Origin: an uncultured Prevotella sp.
GTDB lineage: Bacteria > Bacteroidota > Bacteroidia > Bacteroidales > Bacteroidaceae
Assembly: GCA_945830345.1 (NCBI GenBank)
Contig: CALZYS010000008.1
Coordinates: forward strand, 1 to 40,164
Direction: 5' to 3'
DNA: 40,164 nucleotides
The notes beneath the pieces were generated by a model. It searched no databases. It was given only the letters and a program-made list of their open reading frames with translations, and had not been told where the DNA came from. Position numbers and translations under genes: made by a program. Below, piece by piece: positions 26,042-34,304 of the stretch (positions are counted from its first letter, which is position 1; each line of letters starts with the position of its first letter).

Positions 26042-27997
26042 TCACTCTTCATTTTTCAATTCCTCCAATTGCATGGACAATGTCTCCCATCTCTCCACCT
26101 CTTCGTCGAGAGCCCTCTTCGTTGATGTGTATTCAGTGATGAGAGTCATGTCGGAGGCATTCTCTGGCTGACATAGAATCTCGTCGAGTTCCTTGAGTCG
26201 TGCCTCCATCTTCTCTATCTTGTTTTCCGATTCCTTCACGGCTTTCTCCGCTCTCGACACCTTCTTCATTCTTTCCTTGCGCTCGGCATAACTCTCCTTG
26301 GGAATATCGGTAGAGTCATTGGTGGCAACATTCACTGGAGCCTGGGCTGTTTGGACCATTTTCTCAGCTAATTGTGATAGAGCCACACTCGGATCATCAA
26401 TCGAAGCCAAATAGTCATAGATACCACCGATATGCTCCCTCACTTTTCCGTCGGCAAACTCATACACCTTGCTGACAAGTCCGTCGAGAAACTCACGGTC
26501 GTGGCTAACGATTATTGCCGTTCCGTCGAATGCCTTGATGGCTTCCTTCAATACGTCTTTCGACGGCATGTCGAGATGGTTGGTAGGCTCGTCGAGAATA
26601 AGCAAATTCACTGGCGACAGCAATAGGCGAATCATTGCCAGTCGGCTGCGTTCACCTCCACTGAGCACCTTCACCCTCTTTTCCGAGGCTTCGCCTCCAA
26701 ACATGAAGGCACCGAGTATGTCATTGATCTTGAGTCTCACCTCTCCCTTAGCCACACGGTCGATAGTGTCGAACACGGTAATGCTCTCGTCGAGCATCTG
26801 TGCCTCGTTTTGGGCGAAATAGCCAATCTGCACATTATGTCCCACCTTCAGACTGCCATCAAAGGGTATCTCGTTCATAATACACTTGACGAGAGTGGAT
26901 TTTCCCTCACCGTTTCTTCCTACAAAAGCCACCTTCTCGCCTCGCTTAATACTCAGCGACACATTGCTGAACACGGTGTGCTCACCGTAGTCCTTGCGCA
27001 CTTCTTCACATATTATGGGGAAGTCGCCACTACGCAGACATGGCGGAAACTTGAGATGCATGGAAGAGTTGTCCACCTCATCCACTTCGATAGGCACAAT
27101 CTTTTCGAGTTGCTTTATTCGGCTCTGCACCTGCACGGCCTTTGTGGGCTTATATCGGAAACGCTCGATAAAGTCGCGCAGGTCGGCTATCTCCTTCTGT
27201 TGGTTCTCGTATGCCCTCAACTGCTGCTCCCTTCTCTCCTTGCGCAACTCAACATACTCATTATACTTCACGCGATAGTCGATCACCTTACCGCATGAAA
27301 TCTCGAGCGTCCTGTTAGTGACATTGTTGATAAAAGCACGGTCGTGGCTCACGAGTACGACAGCCTTGGCCGACTGCATAAGAAACTGCTCCAGCCACTG
27401 GATACTCTGTATGTCGAGGTGGTTGGTAGGCTCATCGAGCAATAGCACGTCAGGCTTGCTCAGCAATATCTTCGCCAGTTCGATACGCATTCGCCATCCT
27501 CCCGAGAACTCACTCGTTGGGCGAGCCAGGTCGGTGCGCTTGAATCCGAGTCCCACCAACGTGCGTTCAATCTCAGCCTCATAGTTGTCGGCACCCATCA
27601 TCATATATCTGTCATGCTCCGACGTGAAGCGCTCCACCAGTTCGGCATACTCCTCACTCTCATAGTCAGTGCGCTCGGCCAACTGCTTGTTCATCTCGTC
27701 TATTCTCGCAGCCATATTGCGTATGTCGGCGAATGCCTTCTGGGCTTCCTCCTTGACTGTGGTGTCATCTTGTAGTATCATGACCTGTGGCAGATAACCT
27801 ATAGTACAGCCGTTGGGCACAGACACCACACCCTCGGTCGGTTTCTGCATTCCGCATAGTATCTTGAGCATAGTCGATTTTCCTGCACCGTTTTTACCAA
27901 CCAATGCGATACGGTCGCGCTCGTTGATTACGAAACTGGCTCCACTGAACAATGGTTTTACACCAAATTCCACTTTAAGCGATTCTACTGATATCAT
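26042..27997 (-). CDS. ABC-F family ATPase (ribosome-associated)
   Basis: The 651-residue soluble protein has two ABC ATPase domains and no membrane segments. Domain 1 has Walker A GKNGAGKST (34-42), signature FSGGWRMRIELAK and LLLDEPTNHLD; domain 2 has GRNGEGKST and LSGGERSRLAM with LLILDEPTNHLD. A P-site tRNA-interaction-motif-like linker (rich in Arg/Lys/Gln, e.g. RKERREQQLRAYENQQ) joins them. The C-terminus is a charged coiled coil (about 575-650), typical of the Uup/YheS branch. Family members act on translating ribosomes, resolving stalls or conferring antibiotic protection; which of these applies is not decided here. It is the first gene of a pair with the M13 peptidase. Confidence 0.9.
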   Translation of the reverse strand: MISVESLKVEFGVKPLFSGASFVINERDRIALVGKNGAGKSTMLKILCGMQKPTEGVVSVPNGCTIGYLPQVMILQDDTTVKEEAQKAFADIRNMAARIDEMNKQLAERTDYESEEYAELVERFTSEHDRYMMMGADNYEAEIERTLVGLGFKRTDLARPTSEFSGGWRMRIELAKILLSKPDVLLLDEPTNHLDIQSIQWLEQFLMQSAKAVVLVSHDRAFINNVTNRTLEISCGKVIDYRVKYNEYVELRKERREQQLRAYENQQKEIADLRDFIERFRYKPTKAVQVQSRIKQLEKIVPIEVDEVDNSSMHLKFPPCLRSGDFPIICEEVRKDYGEHTVFSNVSLSIKRGEKVAFVGRNGEGKSTLVKCIMNEIPFDGSLKVGHNVQIGYFAQNEAQMLDESITVFDTIDRVAKGEVRLKINDILGAFMFGGEASEKRVKVLSGGERSRLAMIRLLLSPVNLLILDEPTNHLDMPSKDVLKEAIKAFDGTAIIVSHDREFLDGLVSKVYEFADGKVREHIGGIYDYLASIDDPSVALSQLAEKMVQTAQAPVNVATNDSTDIPKESYAERKERMKKVSRAEKAVKESENKIEKMEARLKELDEILCQPENASDMTLITEYTSTKRALDEEVERWETLSMQLEELKNEE

Positions 27998-28032
27998 TCC
28001 TTATGTTTTTCTTCTTGTACTCTTAACGTGTG

Positions 28033-28064
28033 CAAAGGTAGTCATTATTACCGAAAAAGCCAAA
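28033..28064 (-). promoter_or_regulatory. Promoter of the ABC-F/M13 operon (TTTG-N20-TACCTTTG)
   Basis: On the minus strand TACCTTTG lies at 28033-28040 and TTTG at 28061-28064. It diverges from the tRNA-Lys promoter about 90 bases away; the spacer between is an A-rich tract with no other signal. Confidence 0.7.
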
Positions 28065-28151
28065 TATCTGTTGATTTTTTAACTAATTATATATATAAAA
28101 TAAGGTAAAATAAAAAAAATACGGCTTTTTTAGAAAAAAAACGGGAAAACA

Positions 28152-28183
28152 TTTGGCAGTGTCGAAAAAAGTTCGTACCTTTG
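28152..28183 (+). promoter_or_regulatory. tRNA-Lys promoter (TTTG-N20-TACCTTTG)
   Basis: TTTG at 28152-28155 and TACCTTTG at 28176-28183, with 20-base spacing, lie 25 bases before the first tRNA. One transcript probably covers both tRNAs up to the terminator at 28387. Confidence 0.7.
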
Positions 28184-28208
28184 CACCCGCAATTCAGAAA
28201 TCAGGCAT

Positions 28209-28281
28209 GCGCTTGTAGCTCAGTTGGTAGAGCACCTGACTCTTAATCAGGGTGTCCAGGGTTCGAGCCCCTGCAGGCGTA
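28209..28281 (+). tRNA. tRNA-Lys (anticodon CTT), copy 1
   Basis: The 73-base cloverleaf is complete: acceptor GCGCTTG/CAGGCGT, D arm GCTCAGTTGGTAGAGC, anticodon stem CCTGA/TCAGG with loop CTCTTAA (anticodon CTT, reads AAG), T arm CAGGG-TTCGAGC-CCCTG and discriminator A. CCA is not encoded. Confidence 0.95.
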
Positions 28282-28308
28282 CTGAAGACGAAAGCACCAA
28301 CAAATGAT

Positions 28309-28381
28309 GCGCTTGTAGCTCAGTTGGTAGAGCACCTGACTCTTAATCAGGGTGTCCAGGGTTCGAGCCCCTGCAGGCGTA
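28309..28381 (+). tRNA. tRNA-Lys (anticodon CTT), copy 2
   Basis: Identical to copy 1 and exactly 100 bases downstream. The 27 bases between the two tRNAs are unrelated to the sequence that follows copy 2. Confidence 0.95.
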
Positions 28382-28386
28382 CAAGA

Positions 28387-28418
28387 GACGACTCCATTCA
28401 TTTGGGGTCGTCTTTTTT
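28387..28418 (+). terminator. tRNA-Lys operon terminator
   Basis: GACGACTCCA (28387-28396) and TGGGGTCGTC (28403-28412) pair with one mismatch and are followed by six T. Confidence 0.88.
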
Positions 28419-28437
28419 ATCCACAGATTAACACTAT

Positions 28438-28475
28438 AAAAAAGCCCCTCAACCGATTCACATCGACTGAGGGGC
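28438..28475 (-). terminator. glgP terminator
   Basis: GCCCCTCA (28444-28451) and TGAGGGGC (28468-28475) form the stem, with further CGA/TCG pairing inside. On the minus strand it is followed by a run of T (28438-28443). It lies 26 bases after the glgP stop. Confidence 0.85.
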
Positions 28476-28501
28476 AATGGATATAATTTTTACTCAAATA
28501 A

Positions 28502-31075
28502 TTAGCATGATGCGGGAATCTCAAACCACTTTACGTAGCAGAAATCCTGACGGTGAGGCAGATTGGCGTTCTTCGGGAACATACGCACGGCAGTCTTGTA
28601 GTTGCCAGCGTTGCTCAGCTCAATCTTACCCTCGAATGTATAGTTGTTGCCATCCTTTGACACCACCTCAAGAGGACGAACGCTGAAGATGCGCTCCTCG
28701 CCGTTCTCGTCGGTGTGTACGCTTACGATTTCCATACCGATGGCATCGTCAAGTCCTTGCTCGTTGACAACGAACTTCACAGTGTAGTCAACACCAGTCA
28801 TGGCACCTGTAGCGGGGATGTCCCAGCTTGAAGACACCACGTTGATGGCATCCCAACGCTCAGCCACAGCTTCCTTCCATTGTGCAATGTCCTTAGCCAA
28901 CTTGTTGTTGTCGGCAGAGAGCTTCTTGAAGCGGGCAGCCTCCTTGCAATAGAACTTGCTGTAGTAGTCGTCGAGCTGACGCTTCATTGTATAGTGAGGA
29001 GCAATCTGGGCGATAGAGTTCTTGATCACCTTCACCCAACCTTCGCTATAGCCCTTCTTGTTCTTATTATAGAACAGAGGTATGATCTCGTTCTCGAGCA
29101 GACCATAGATAGTGGCAGCGTCGAGCTGGTCCTGATATCCCTGGTTCTGGTATGTGCGCTTCTCGGTGAGAGCCCAACCTGCACCCTCGCGATAGCCCTC
29201 AAGCCACCATCCGTCGAGCACTGACAGGTTGACAACACCGTTCATCTCGGCCTTCTCGCCAGATGTACCCGAGGCCTCAAGAGGACGAGTAGGAGTATTC
29301 ATCCAGATATCCACACCCGACACGAGACGACGTGCGAGCATGAAGTCGTAGTCCTCGAGGAAGATAATCTTGCCAAGGAACTCAGGACGCTGGCTGATCT
29401 CGTAGATCTTCTTGATAAGACCCTGACCTGCACCGTCGGCGGGGTGAGCCTTACCTGCAAAGAGGAACTTGACAGGACGCTCGGGATTGTTCACAATTTT
29501 TGACAGACGATCAAGGTCGGTGAAGAGCAGGTGAGCGCGCTTGTAAGTGGCAAAACGACGGCAGAATCCGATGATGAGCGCATTGCTGTCGATGCTCTCA
29601 AGCAGAGAAACGACGCGTGAGGGATCACCCTGGTTCTTGAGCCATGTCTCGCGGAACTGCACGCGGATATAATCAACGAGCTTCTGCTTCAAGCCCTTGC
29701 GGGTCTTCCATATCTCCTCGTCATCCACATTATAGATAGCCTCCCAGATGCTCTGGTTGCTCTGGTCGGACATGAAGTTCTTGTCGAAGTACTTGCCGTA
29801 GAGCTGCTTCCACTCAGTTGCAGCCCATGTGGGGAAGTGAACACCGTTGGTGACGTATCCCACGTGGTTCTCCTCGGGATAGTAGCCGTTCCAGATAGGA
29901 GCGAACATCTTCTGAGATACCCATCCGTGGAGCTTAGACACACCGTTAACCTCCTGGCAGGTGTTGCAAGCGAAGGTTGACATACAGAACTTCTCGGTGT
30001 GGTCGTCGGGATTGGTGCGGCCCATTCCGATAAACTCGTCCCAAGAGATACCGAGCTTAGCGGGATAACCACCCATATACTTGCCAAAGAGACCCTCGTC
30101 GAAATAGTCGTGACCTGCAGGCACTGGAGTATGAACTGTATAGAGAGAAGAAGCACGCACAAGCTCCATGGCCTGGTTGAATGTCAGACCCTCCTCAATA
30201 TAGTCGCACAGACGCTGCAGGTTGCAGAGAGCTGCATGACCCTCGTTGCAGTGATATACATCCTTCTTTATACCGAGCTTCTTGAGCAGCAGCATACCAC
30301 CGATACCGAGCAGAATCTCCTGCTTCAGACGATTCTCCCAGTCGCCACCGTAGAGCGAGTGAGTGATAGGCTTGTCAAACTCAGAGTTCATGTCGTTGTC
30401 GGTGTCAAGCAGATAGAGCTTCACACGACCCACGTTAGCCACCCATACAGAAGCGTGAACCTGATAGTTAGTGTAAGGAACATCTACAACCAATGGATTG
30501 CCGTCCTTGTCATATACACGCTCTACCGGAGTAGAGTTGAAGTTCTGAGCCTCATACTTGGCAATCTGCTGACCATCCATGCTCAGAGTCTGAGTGAAGT
30601 AACCGAAACGATATAGGAAACCAACGGCACACATGTCAACGTTGCTGTCAGAAGCCTCCTTCACATAGTCACCGGCAAGCATACCAAGACCGCCGGAGTA
30701 AATCTTCAGTGCAGAGTGGATACCATACTCCATGCAGAAGTATGCCACTGACGGGCGCTTGCTGTCGGGCTTAACGTCCATGTACTCACGGAAGGATTTA
30801 TAAACACTCTGAATACGCTTCATCAAAGCCTTATCCTTCACAATCTCCTCCTTACGATCAAAGCTCAGACGCTCAAGCAGCAGCACGGGGTTGTGCTTTA
30901 CGGCACTGTAGAGCCCTGGATCGAGATCTCTAAACAAATCACGTGCCTCAAAATTCCATACCCACCAAAGGTTGTGGGCAATCTCGTCGAGACACATAAG
31001 CTCCTTGGGAAGTGTTGACTTTACAACAAGCTCCTTCCACTGTGGAGCACTTACATAATCAGCTTTAATTTTCAT
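28502..31075 (-). CDS. glgP: Alpha-glucan (glycogen) phosphorylase, GT35
   Basis: The 857-residue cytoplasmic enzyme releases glucose-1-phosphate from glycogen or maltodextrin. The N-terminus has the DUF3417-type domain of the shorter alpha-glucan phosphorylase branch ([19 protein letters not shown]). [22 protein letters not shown] leads into the catalytic part, split here as FCMEYGIH and [11 protein letters not shown]. The pyridoxal-phosphate lysine is in [14 protein letters not shown] near residue 607. A C-terminal stretch of about 100 residues looks like a beta-rich appended domain of unknown role. It follows the glycogen synthase gene by 32 bases, so synthesis and breakdown enzymes are made from one transcript. 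Confidence 0.93.
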   Translation of the reverse strand: MKIKADYVSAPQWKELVVKSTLPKELMCLDEIAHNLWWVWNFEARDLFRDLDPGLYSAVKHNPVLLLERLSFDRKEEIVKDKALMKRIQSVYKSFREYMDVKPDSKRPSVAYFCMEYGIHSALKIYSGGLGMLAGDYVKEASDSNVDMCAVGFLYRFGYFTQTLSMDGQQIAKYEAQNFNSTPVERVYDKDGNPLVVDVPYTNYQVHASVWVANVGRVKLYLLDTDNDMNSEFDKPITHSLYGGDWENRLKQEILLGIGGMLLLKKLGIKKDVYHCNEGHAALCNLQRLCDYIEEGLTFNQAMELVRASSLYTVHTPVPAGHDYFDEGLFGKYMGGYPAKLGISWDEFIGMGRTNPDDHTEKFCMSTFACNTCQEVNGVSKLHGWVSQKMFAPIWNGYYPEENHVGYVTNGVHFPTWAATEWKQLYGKYFDKNFMSDQSNQSIWEAIYNVDDEEIWKTRKGLKQKLVDYIRVQFRETWLKNQGDPSRVVSLLESIDSNALIIGFCRRFATYKRAHLLFTDLDRLSKIVNNPERPVKFLFAGKAHPADGAGQGLIKKIYEISQRPEFLGKIIFLEDYDFMLARRLVSGVDIWMNTPTRPLEASGTSGEKAEMNGVVNLSVLDGWWLEGYREGAGWALTEKRTYQNQGYQDQLDAATIYGLLENEIIPLFYNKNKKGYSEGWVKVIKNSIAQIAPHYTMKRQLDDYYSKFYCKEAARFKKLSADNNKLAKDIAQWKEAVAERWDAINVVSSSWDIPATGAMTGVDYTVKFVVNEQGLDDAIGMEIVSVHTDENGEERIFSVRPLEVVSKDGNNYTFEGKIELSNAGNYKTAVRMFPKNANLPHRQDFCYVKWFEIPASC

Positions 31076-31107
31076 ATACTCTCAAATTTGTTATGATGAA
31101 TCAAACT

Positions 31108-32766
31108 TTAATTTTTTAATCCTTTAAATCTTTCATTTGCCCTGCCAAGGGCAATATCGTAGGCCTGATGATAGTACTTGATAAACTCGCTCCACAGCGC
31201 CTTCTTCGACAGTTTCTCTGCAGCCGAACGGGCATCAGTCACCTGTTTCTTGGTCATTGCCGAAAACTCAGCCACAGTGTCTTTGATAGCATCTGCCACC
31301 TCAGAATAGTTGTAGTCGGTGCGGTGGATTACCTTCACTCCGTCCTTCAGCTCGCCCTCATGCCCTACTTCAGAGTTTACCCACTGGCCGAATCCTGCAA
31401 GGTCGGTAGTGATACAGGGCACTTTGAATGCTATGGCCTCAAGCGGTGTATATCCCCATGGTTCGTAATATGATGGATAGATGCAGAGGTCATTACCTAA
31501 TATAATATCATAATATGTCATATTAAGGATACCGTCGCGACCGTCGAGATAGCAAGGCAGGAATATCACCTTCACGTTGTCATCCTTTCGGTTGTGCATA
31601 TCATAGAACTTCATCATGCCGAGCACGTTGTCGTGGCTCATCTCGTGGAGCCAGTGAGTGACCTGAGGCACCTCAAGCGGAGTGTCAAACTGCTTGCCTG
31701 ACGCAAGACGTTCCTTGAGGTCCTGGCGTGGTTCGCCCACCCATCCCGGTACTTCAATAAAAGCGAGAACCTTTTTCTTCAAGTCCTTGTCTCTCAGCAA
31801 TCTGTTCATCGACTCGATATACACATCCACCCCCTTGTTGCGGAACTCATATCTGCCGCTTGTCGATACTATGAGTGTGTCGTCGTCCAGGCTCTCGCCG
31901 AGCAGGGCGTTAGCCACTTCGAGCAGGCGCTTACGTGCAGCCTTGCGCTTGCGTGTAAACGTGGCGGCATTGGCAGGCACAAAACTGTTGTCAAAGCCAT
32001 TTGGCAATACCACATCCACCTTCTTGTCGAGCAGTTCCACACACTCGCGGGCGGTAATCTCGCTCACCGTGGTGAAACAGTCGCAATGGAATGCAGTCTG
32101 CTTCTCAATTGAGTGCTTGCTCTGCATATTGAGCTCACCAGCCATCTGGTCGCCATTGTATGCGAATAGATAGTCGTAGAGCGGTTTCATATTACCGGCA
32201 ATGCTTCTGCCGATGCTCGTGGCGTGAGTGGTGAAAATAGTGCCCACCTGCGGCAACTTGTTGTTGACGTAGAGCAGTCCGAGACCAGTCATCCACTCAT
32301 TAGCATGATAGATGACTTTGTCCTTCTTTGTAAGAGCAAAATTGTAGTAACTCTCGACTACCAGTCCTGCTGCGTATGAGAACATCGAAGCCTCGTCGTA
32401 GTCGCCGTAAGCATGAAGGCTGTCAACCTGGTAGTTTTCCCAAAGCCAGCCGTAGATCTCGTTTTTCTTCTCAAAATACTTCTGGAAATCCACAAGAATA
32501 GCGATAGGATTTCCAGGTACAGTCCAACGTCCAACCTTGACGTTCAGACCTTCCTCAGTAGCTGTTTTTTTCCAATCAGCCAGCAACTTTGCATCTTCCT
32601 TAAAATAAGGGCAAGTGTTTTCGTGCCAAACGTCAGGACCTATGAAGAACACCTTATCCTGCATTTCCTGCTGTAGCGTATTGGCTCGGGTGGAAAGAAC
32701 GGTGTAAATTCCACCTACCTTGTTACAAACTTCCCAACTGGATTCGAATATATAATCCGGATTCAT
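31108..32766 (-). CDS. Glycogen synthase, GT3-like
   Basis: The 552-residue glycosyltransferase extends alpha-1,4-glucan chains. It resembles the eukaryotic GT3 family (GYS) more than bacterial GT5 GlgA: the N-terminus WEVCNKVGGIY (11-21) holds the sugar-nucleotide loop KVGGI. The C-terminal catalytic glutamates sit in YYEPWGYTPLEAIAF (about 430-443). It is shorter than animal GYS (about 700), lacking the regulatory tails, as in other Bacteroidetes. Whether UDP-glucose or ADP-glucose is used cannot be read from the sequence, although GT3 enzymes use UDP-glucose. It is the first gene of the glycogen operon with glgP and has its own promoter. Confidence 0.9.
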   Translation of the reverse strand: MNPDYIFESSWEVCNKVGGIYTVLSTRANTLQQEMQDKVFFIGPDVWHENTCPYFKEDAKLLADWKKTATEEGLNVKVGRWTVPGNPIAILVDFQKYFEKKNEIYGWLWENYQVDSLHAYGDYDEASMFSYAAGLVVESYYNFALTKKDKVIYHANEWMTGLGLLYVNNKLPQVGTIFTTHATSIGRSIAGNMKPLYDYLFAYNGDQMAGELNMQSKHSIEKQTAFHCDCFTTVSEITARECVELLDKKVDVVLPNGFDNSFVPANAATFTRKRKAARKRLLEVANALLGESLDDDTLIVSTSGRYEFRNKGVDVYIESMNRLLRDKDLKKKVLAFIEVPGWVGEPRQDLKERLASGKQFDTPLEVPQVTHWLHEMSHDNVLGMMKFYDMHNRKDDNVKVIFLPCYLDGRDGILNMTYYDIILGNDLCIYPSYYEPWGYTPLEAIAFKVPCITTDLAGFGQWVNSEVGHEGELKDGVKVIHRTDYNYSEVADAIKDTVAEFSAMTKKQVTDARSAAEKLSKKALWSEFIKYYHQAYDIALGRANERFKGLKN

Positions 32767-32803
32767 TATTTAAAATTTTTACCTTAATTTACCAATTCGG
32801 GCA

Positions 32804-32834
32804 CAAAGATAACTAAAAATTTCTTTATTTGCAA
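32804..32834 (-). promoter_or_regulatory. Glycogen operon promoter (TTG-N20-TATCTTTG)
   Basis: On the minus strand TATCTTTG (32804-32811) and TTG (32832-32834) are spaced by 20 bases. It diverges from the box at 32887 for the small secreted protein. Confidence 0.6.
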
Positions 32835-32886
32835 TAAAAAAGCGATAAAATACAAAAAAAATGTCGATATATTGATTTATGTTTGC

Positions 32887-32894
32887 TATCTTTG
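32887..32894 (+). promoter_or_regulatory. Promoter -7 element for the small secreted protein
   Basis: TATCTTTG ends 19 bases before ATG 32914. The -33 partner is not clear. The box lies inside the longer open frame from 32872, so that longer start is rejected. Confidence 0.45.
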
Positions 32895-32913
32895 CAGAAA
32901 AATTCGAGAAAAC

Positions 32914-33339
32914 ATGAAAAAATCATTGTTAATATCCACATTATTATTGTTCGGTTTTTCGCTTGGTTTTGCACAAAGTTCTGAAAAACCCTTCAAGGGT
33001 CGTTTCGACAACGATGAATACAAGGTTTATCTTGTGCTCAACCTCCACGACCAGAACGTAAAAGTGCCCGGACAAGATCTCTATGGAGAACTTCCCGGCT
33101 ATCTTGGCAAGCGCAACAACTCCTTCTGCTGGCTAATCACCGGAGCCAAGGTGAAGTCGGCCAACAAGGCCACCATCAATCTCATCAACGAATACGGCAG
33201 CGAGGACCTCGAAGCCACACTCACCCTCCAGGGCGACTCACTGCTCACCCTCAAGCAGGGCGAAGGCAGCGACATCAAGGTGCCCAACAAGGGCAAATGG
33301 CAAAAACTGCCCTCCACCCTCATATTCAAGAAGAAATAG
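32914..33339 (+). CDS. Small exported protein of unknown function
   Basis: The 141-residue protein has a clean signal peptide (MKKSLLISTLLLFGFSLGFA, cleavage after about residue 20) and a beta-rich mature part starting QSSEKPFKGRF. No cysteine cluster or catalytic motif is seen; the middle (KVYLVLNLHDQNVKVPGQ, then YGELPGYLGKR) reads like a compact beta-barrel or sandwich, perhaps lipocalin-like, but this is speculative. It is transcribed divergently from the glycogen operon and ends only 10 bases from the convergent kinase gene. I do not recognise the family. Confidence 0.75.
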   Translation: MKKSLLISTLLLFGFSLGFAQSSEKPFKGRFDNDEYKVYLVLNLHDQNVKVPGQDLYGELPGYLGKRNNSFCWLITGAKVKSANKATINLINEYGSEDLEATLTLQGDSLLTLKQGEGSDIKVPNKGKWQKLPSTLIFKKK

Positions 33340-33349
33340 AATGATATAG

Positions 33350-34198
33350 TCATGACAAGGCTGAGTGATAGCGCATCAGTCCGTCCATCGGACTGCGCAT
33401 CACCTTGCCAAGGCTATAACCCTCTGCCCGGGCAGCCTTCTCCAGTTGCTCGCGATAGTAGTATGCCACGCTTCCTATCGCCCCCACAGGCAGGTCGTTG
33501 CGCCCATATTTATTGACATTGCGGCGGAAATGCTCGCGGAAATTATCCACAACCATCTCCTCTAATGGCGACACCGACAGATGCTGCCTTATAAACTTAG
33601 ACGTGGAGGCAAGAAAACGATTGGCAAGCGGTTCACGATACACCTTATTTATAATAGTATTAAGGCTCAACCCCGTTTCATTAAGCCACTCCTCCTTCAG
33701 GCTCTCGGGCAACTGTCCCTTGAAGAGTGCGTTCACAAACAGTTTGCCGAGCACTGCCCCACTCCCCTCGTCACCAAGTATATAGCCCAATGGCGGAGTG
33801 TTCTCCACCACCCTCTTGCCGTCATACAGACACGAGTTGGCTCCCGTGCCCATGATGCAGGCAATACCCTCATTCTCACCGCACACTGCCCTCGCAGCCG
33901 CCAGCAGGTCGCCTTGAGCCTCTATCGTCACGCACTGCGGAAAGGCTTTGCCCAATATGTCGCACATCATCTCCACCTTGTCCTCACGGCATCCGCTCCC
34001 ATAGAAGTATATCCCCTCGGGATAGAAGTCGCCCATCTTCGGCAGCAGTTCTGTCTCTATCACCGCGCCGATATTGTCATTGTCCTGATGAAACGGATTG
34101 ATGCCCTGCGTGGCAATCGAAGCCACCATCCTTCCATTGTCAACCACCGACCAGTCGGTCTTTGTACTGCCGCTGTCAGCTATTAAAATCATACCCAT
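33350..34198 (-). CDS. BadF/BadG-type sugar kinase (N-acetylglucosamine kinase-like)
   Basis: The 282-residue ASKHA-fold ATPase has phosphate-1 loop DSGSTKTDW (8-16), phosphate-2 GTGANS (117-122) and GDEGSGAVLGK (142-152). This pattern matches the BadF/BadG/BcrA/BcrD family members that phosphorylate N-acetylglucosamine or related amino sugars rather than the Fe-S reductase activators, because the cluster cysteines of the activators are absent. The substrate is inference. Met3 (34192) is an alternative start. Upstream on the minus strand is a weak box TACCTTTA (34216-34223). It stands alone, convergent with the small secreted protein. Confidence 0.82.
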   Translation of the reverse strand: MGMILIADSGSTKTDWSVVDNGRMVASIATQGINPFHQDNDNIGAVIETELLPKMGDFYPEGIYFYGSGCREDKVEMMCDILGKAFPQCVTIEAQGDLLAAARAVCGENEGIACIMGTGANSCLYDGKRVVENTPPLGYILGDEGSGAVLGKLFVNALFKGQLPESLKEEWLNETGLSLNTIINKVYREPLANRFLASTSKFIRQHLSVSPLEEMVVDNFREHFRRNVNKYGRNDLPVGAIGSVAYYYREQLEKAARAEGYSLGKVMRSPMDGLMRYHSALS

Positions 34199-34266
34199 AT
34201 ATCGTTTTTTGGGTGTAAAGGTACAACTTTTTTCCTATTTACTGCTCGTATTTTCAAAAAAAAGCG

Positions 34267-34274
34267 TAACTTTG
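34267..34274 (+). promoter_or_regulatory. Promoter -7 element for the MscS-type channel
   Basis: TAACTTTG ends 30 bases before ATG 34305. No good -33 match is seen. Confidence 0.4.
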
Positions 34275-34304
34275 CACGAAAATTCCTAAATATACAACAA
34301 TAGA

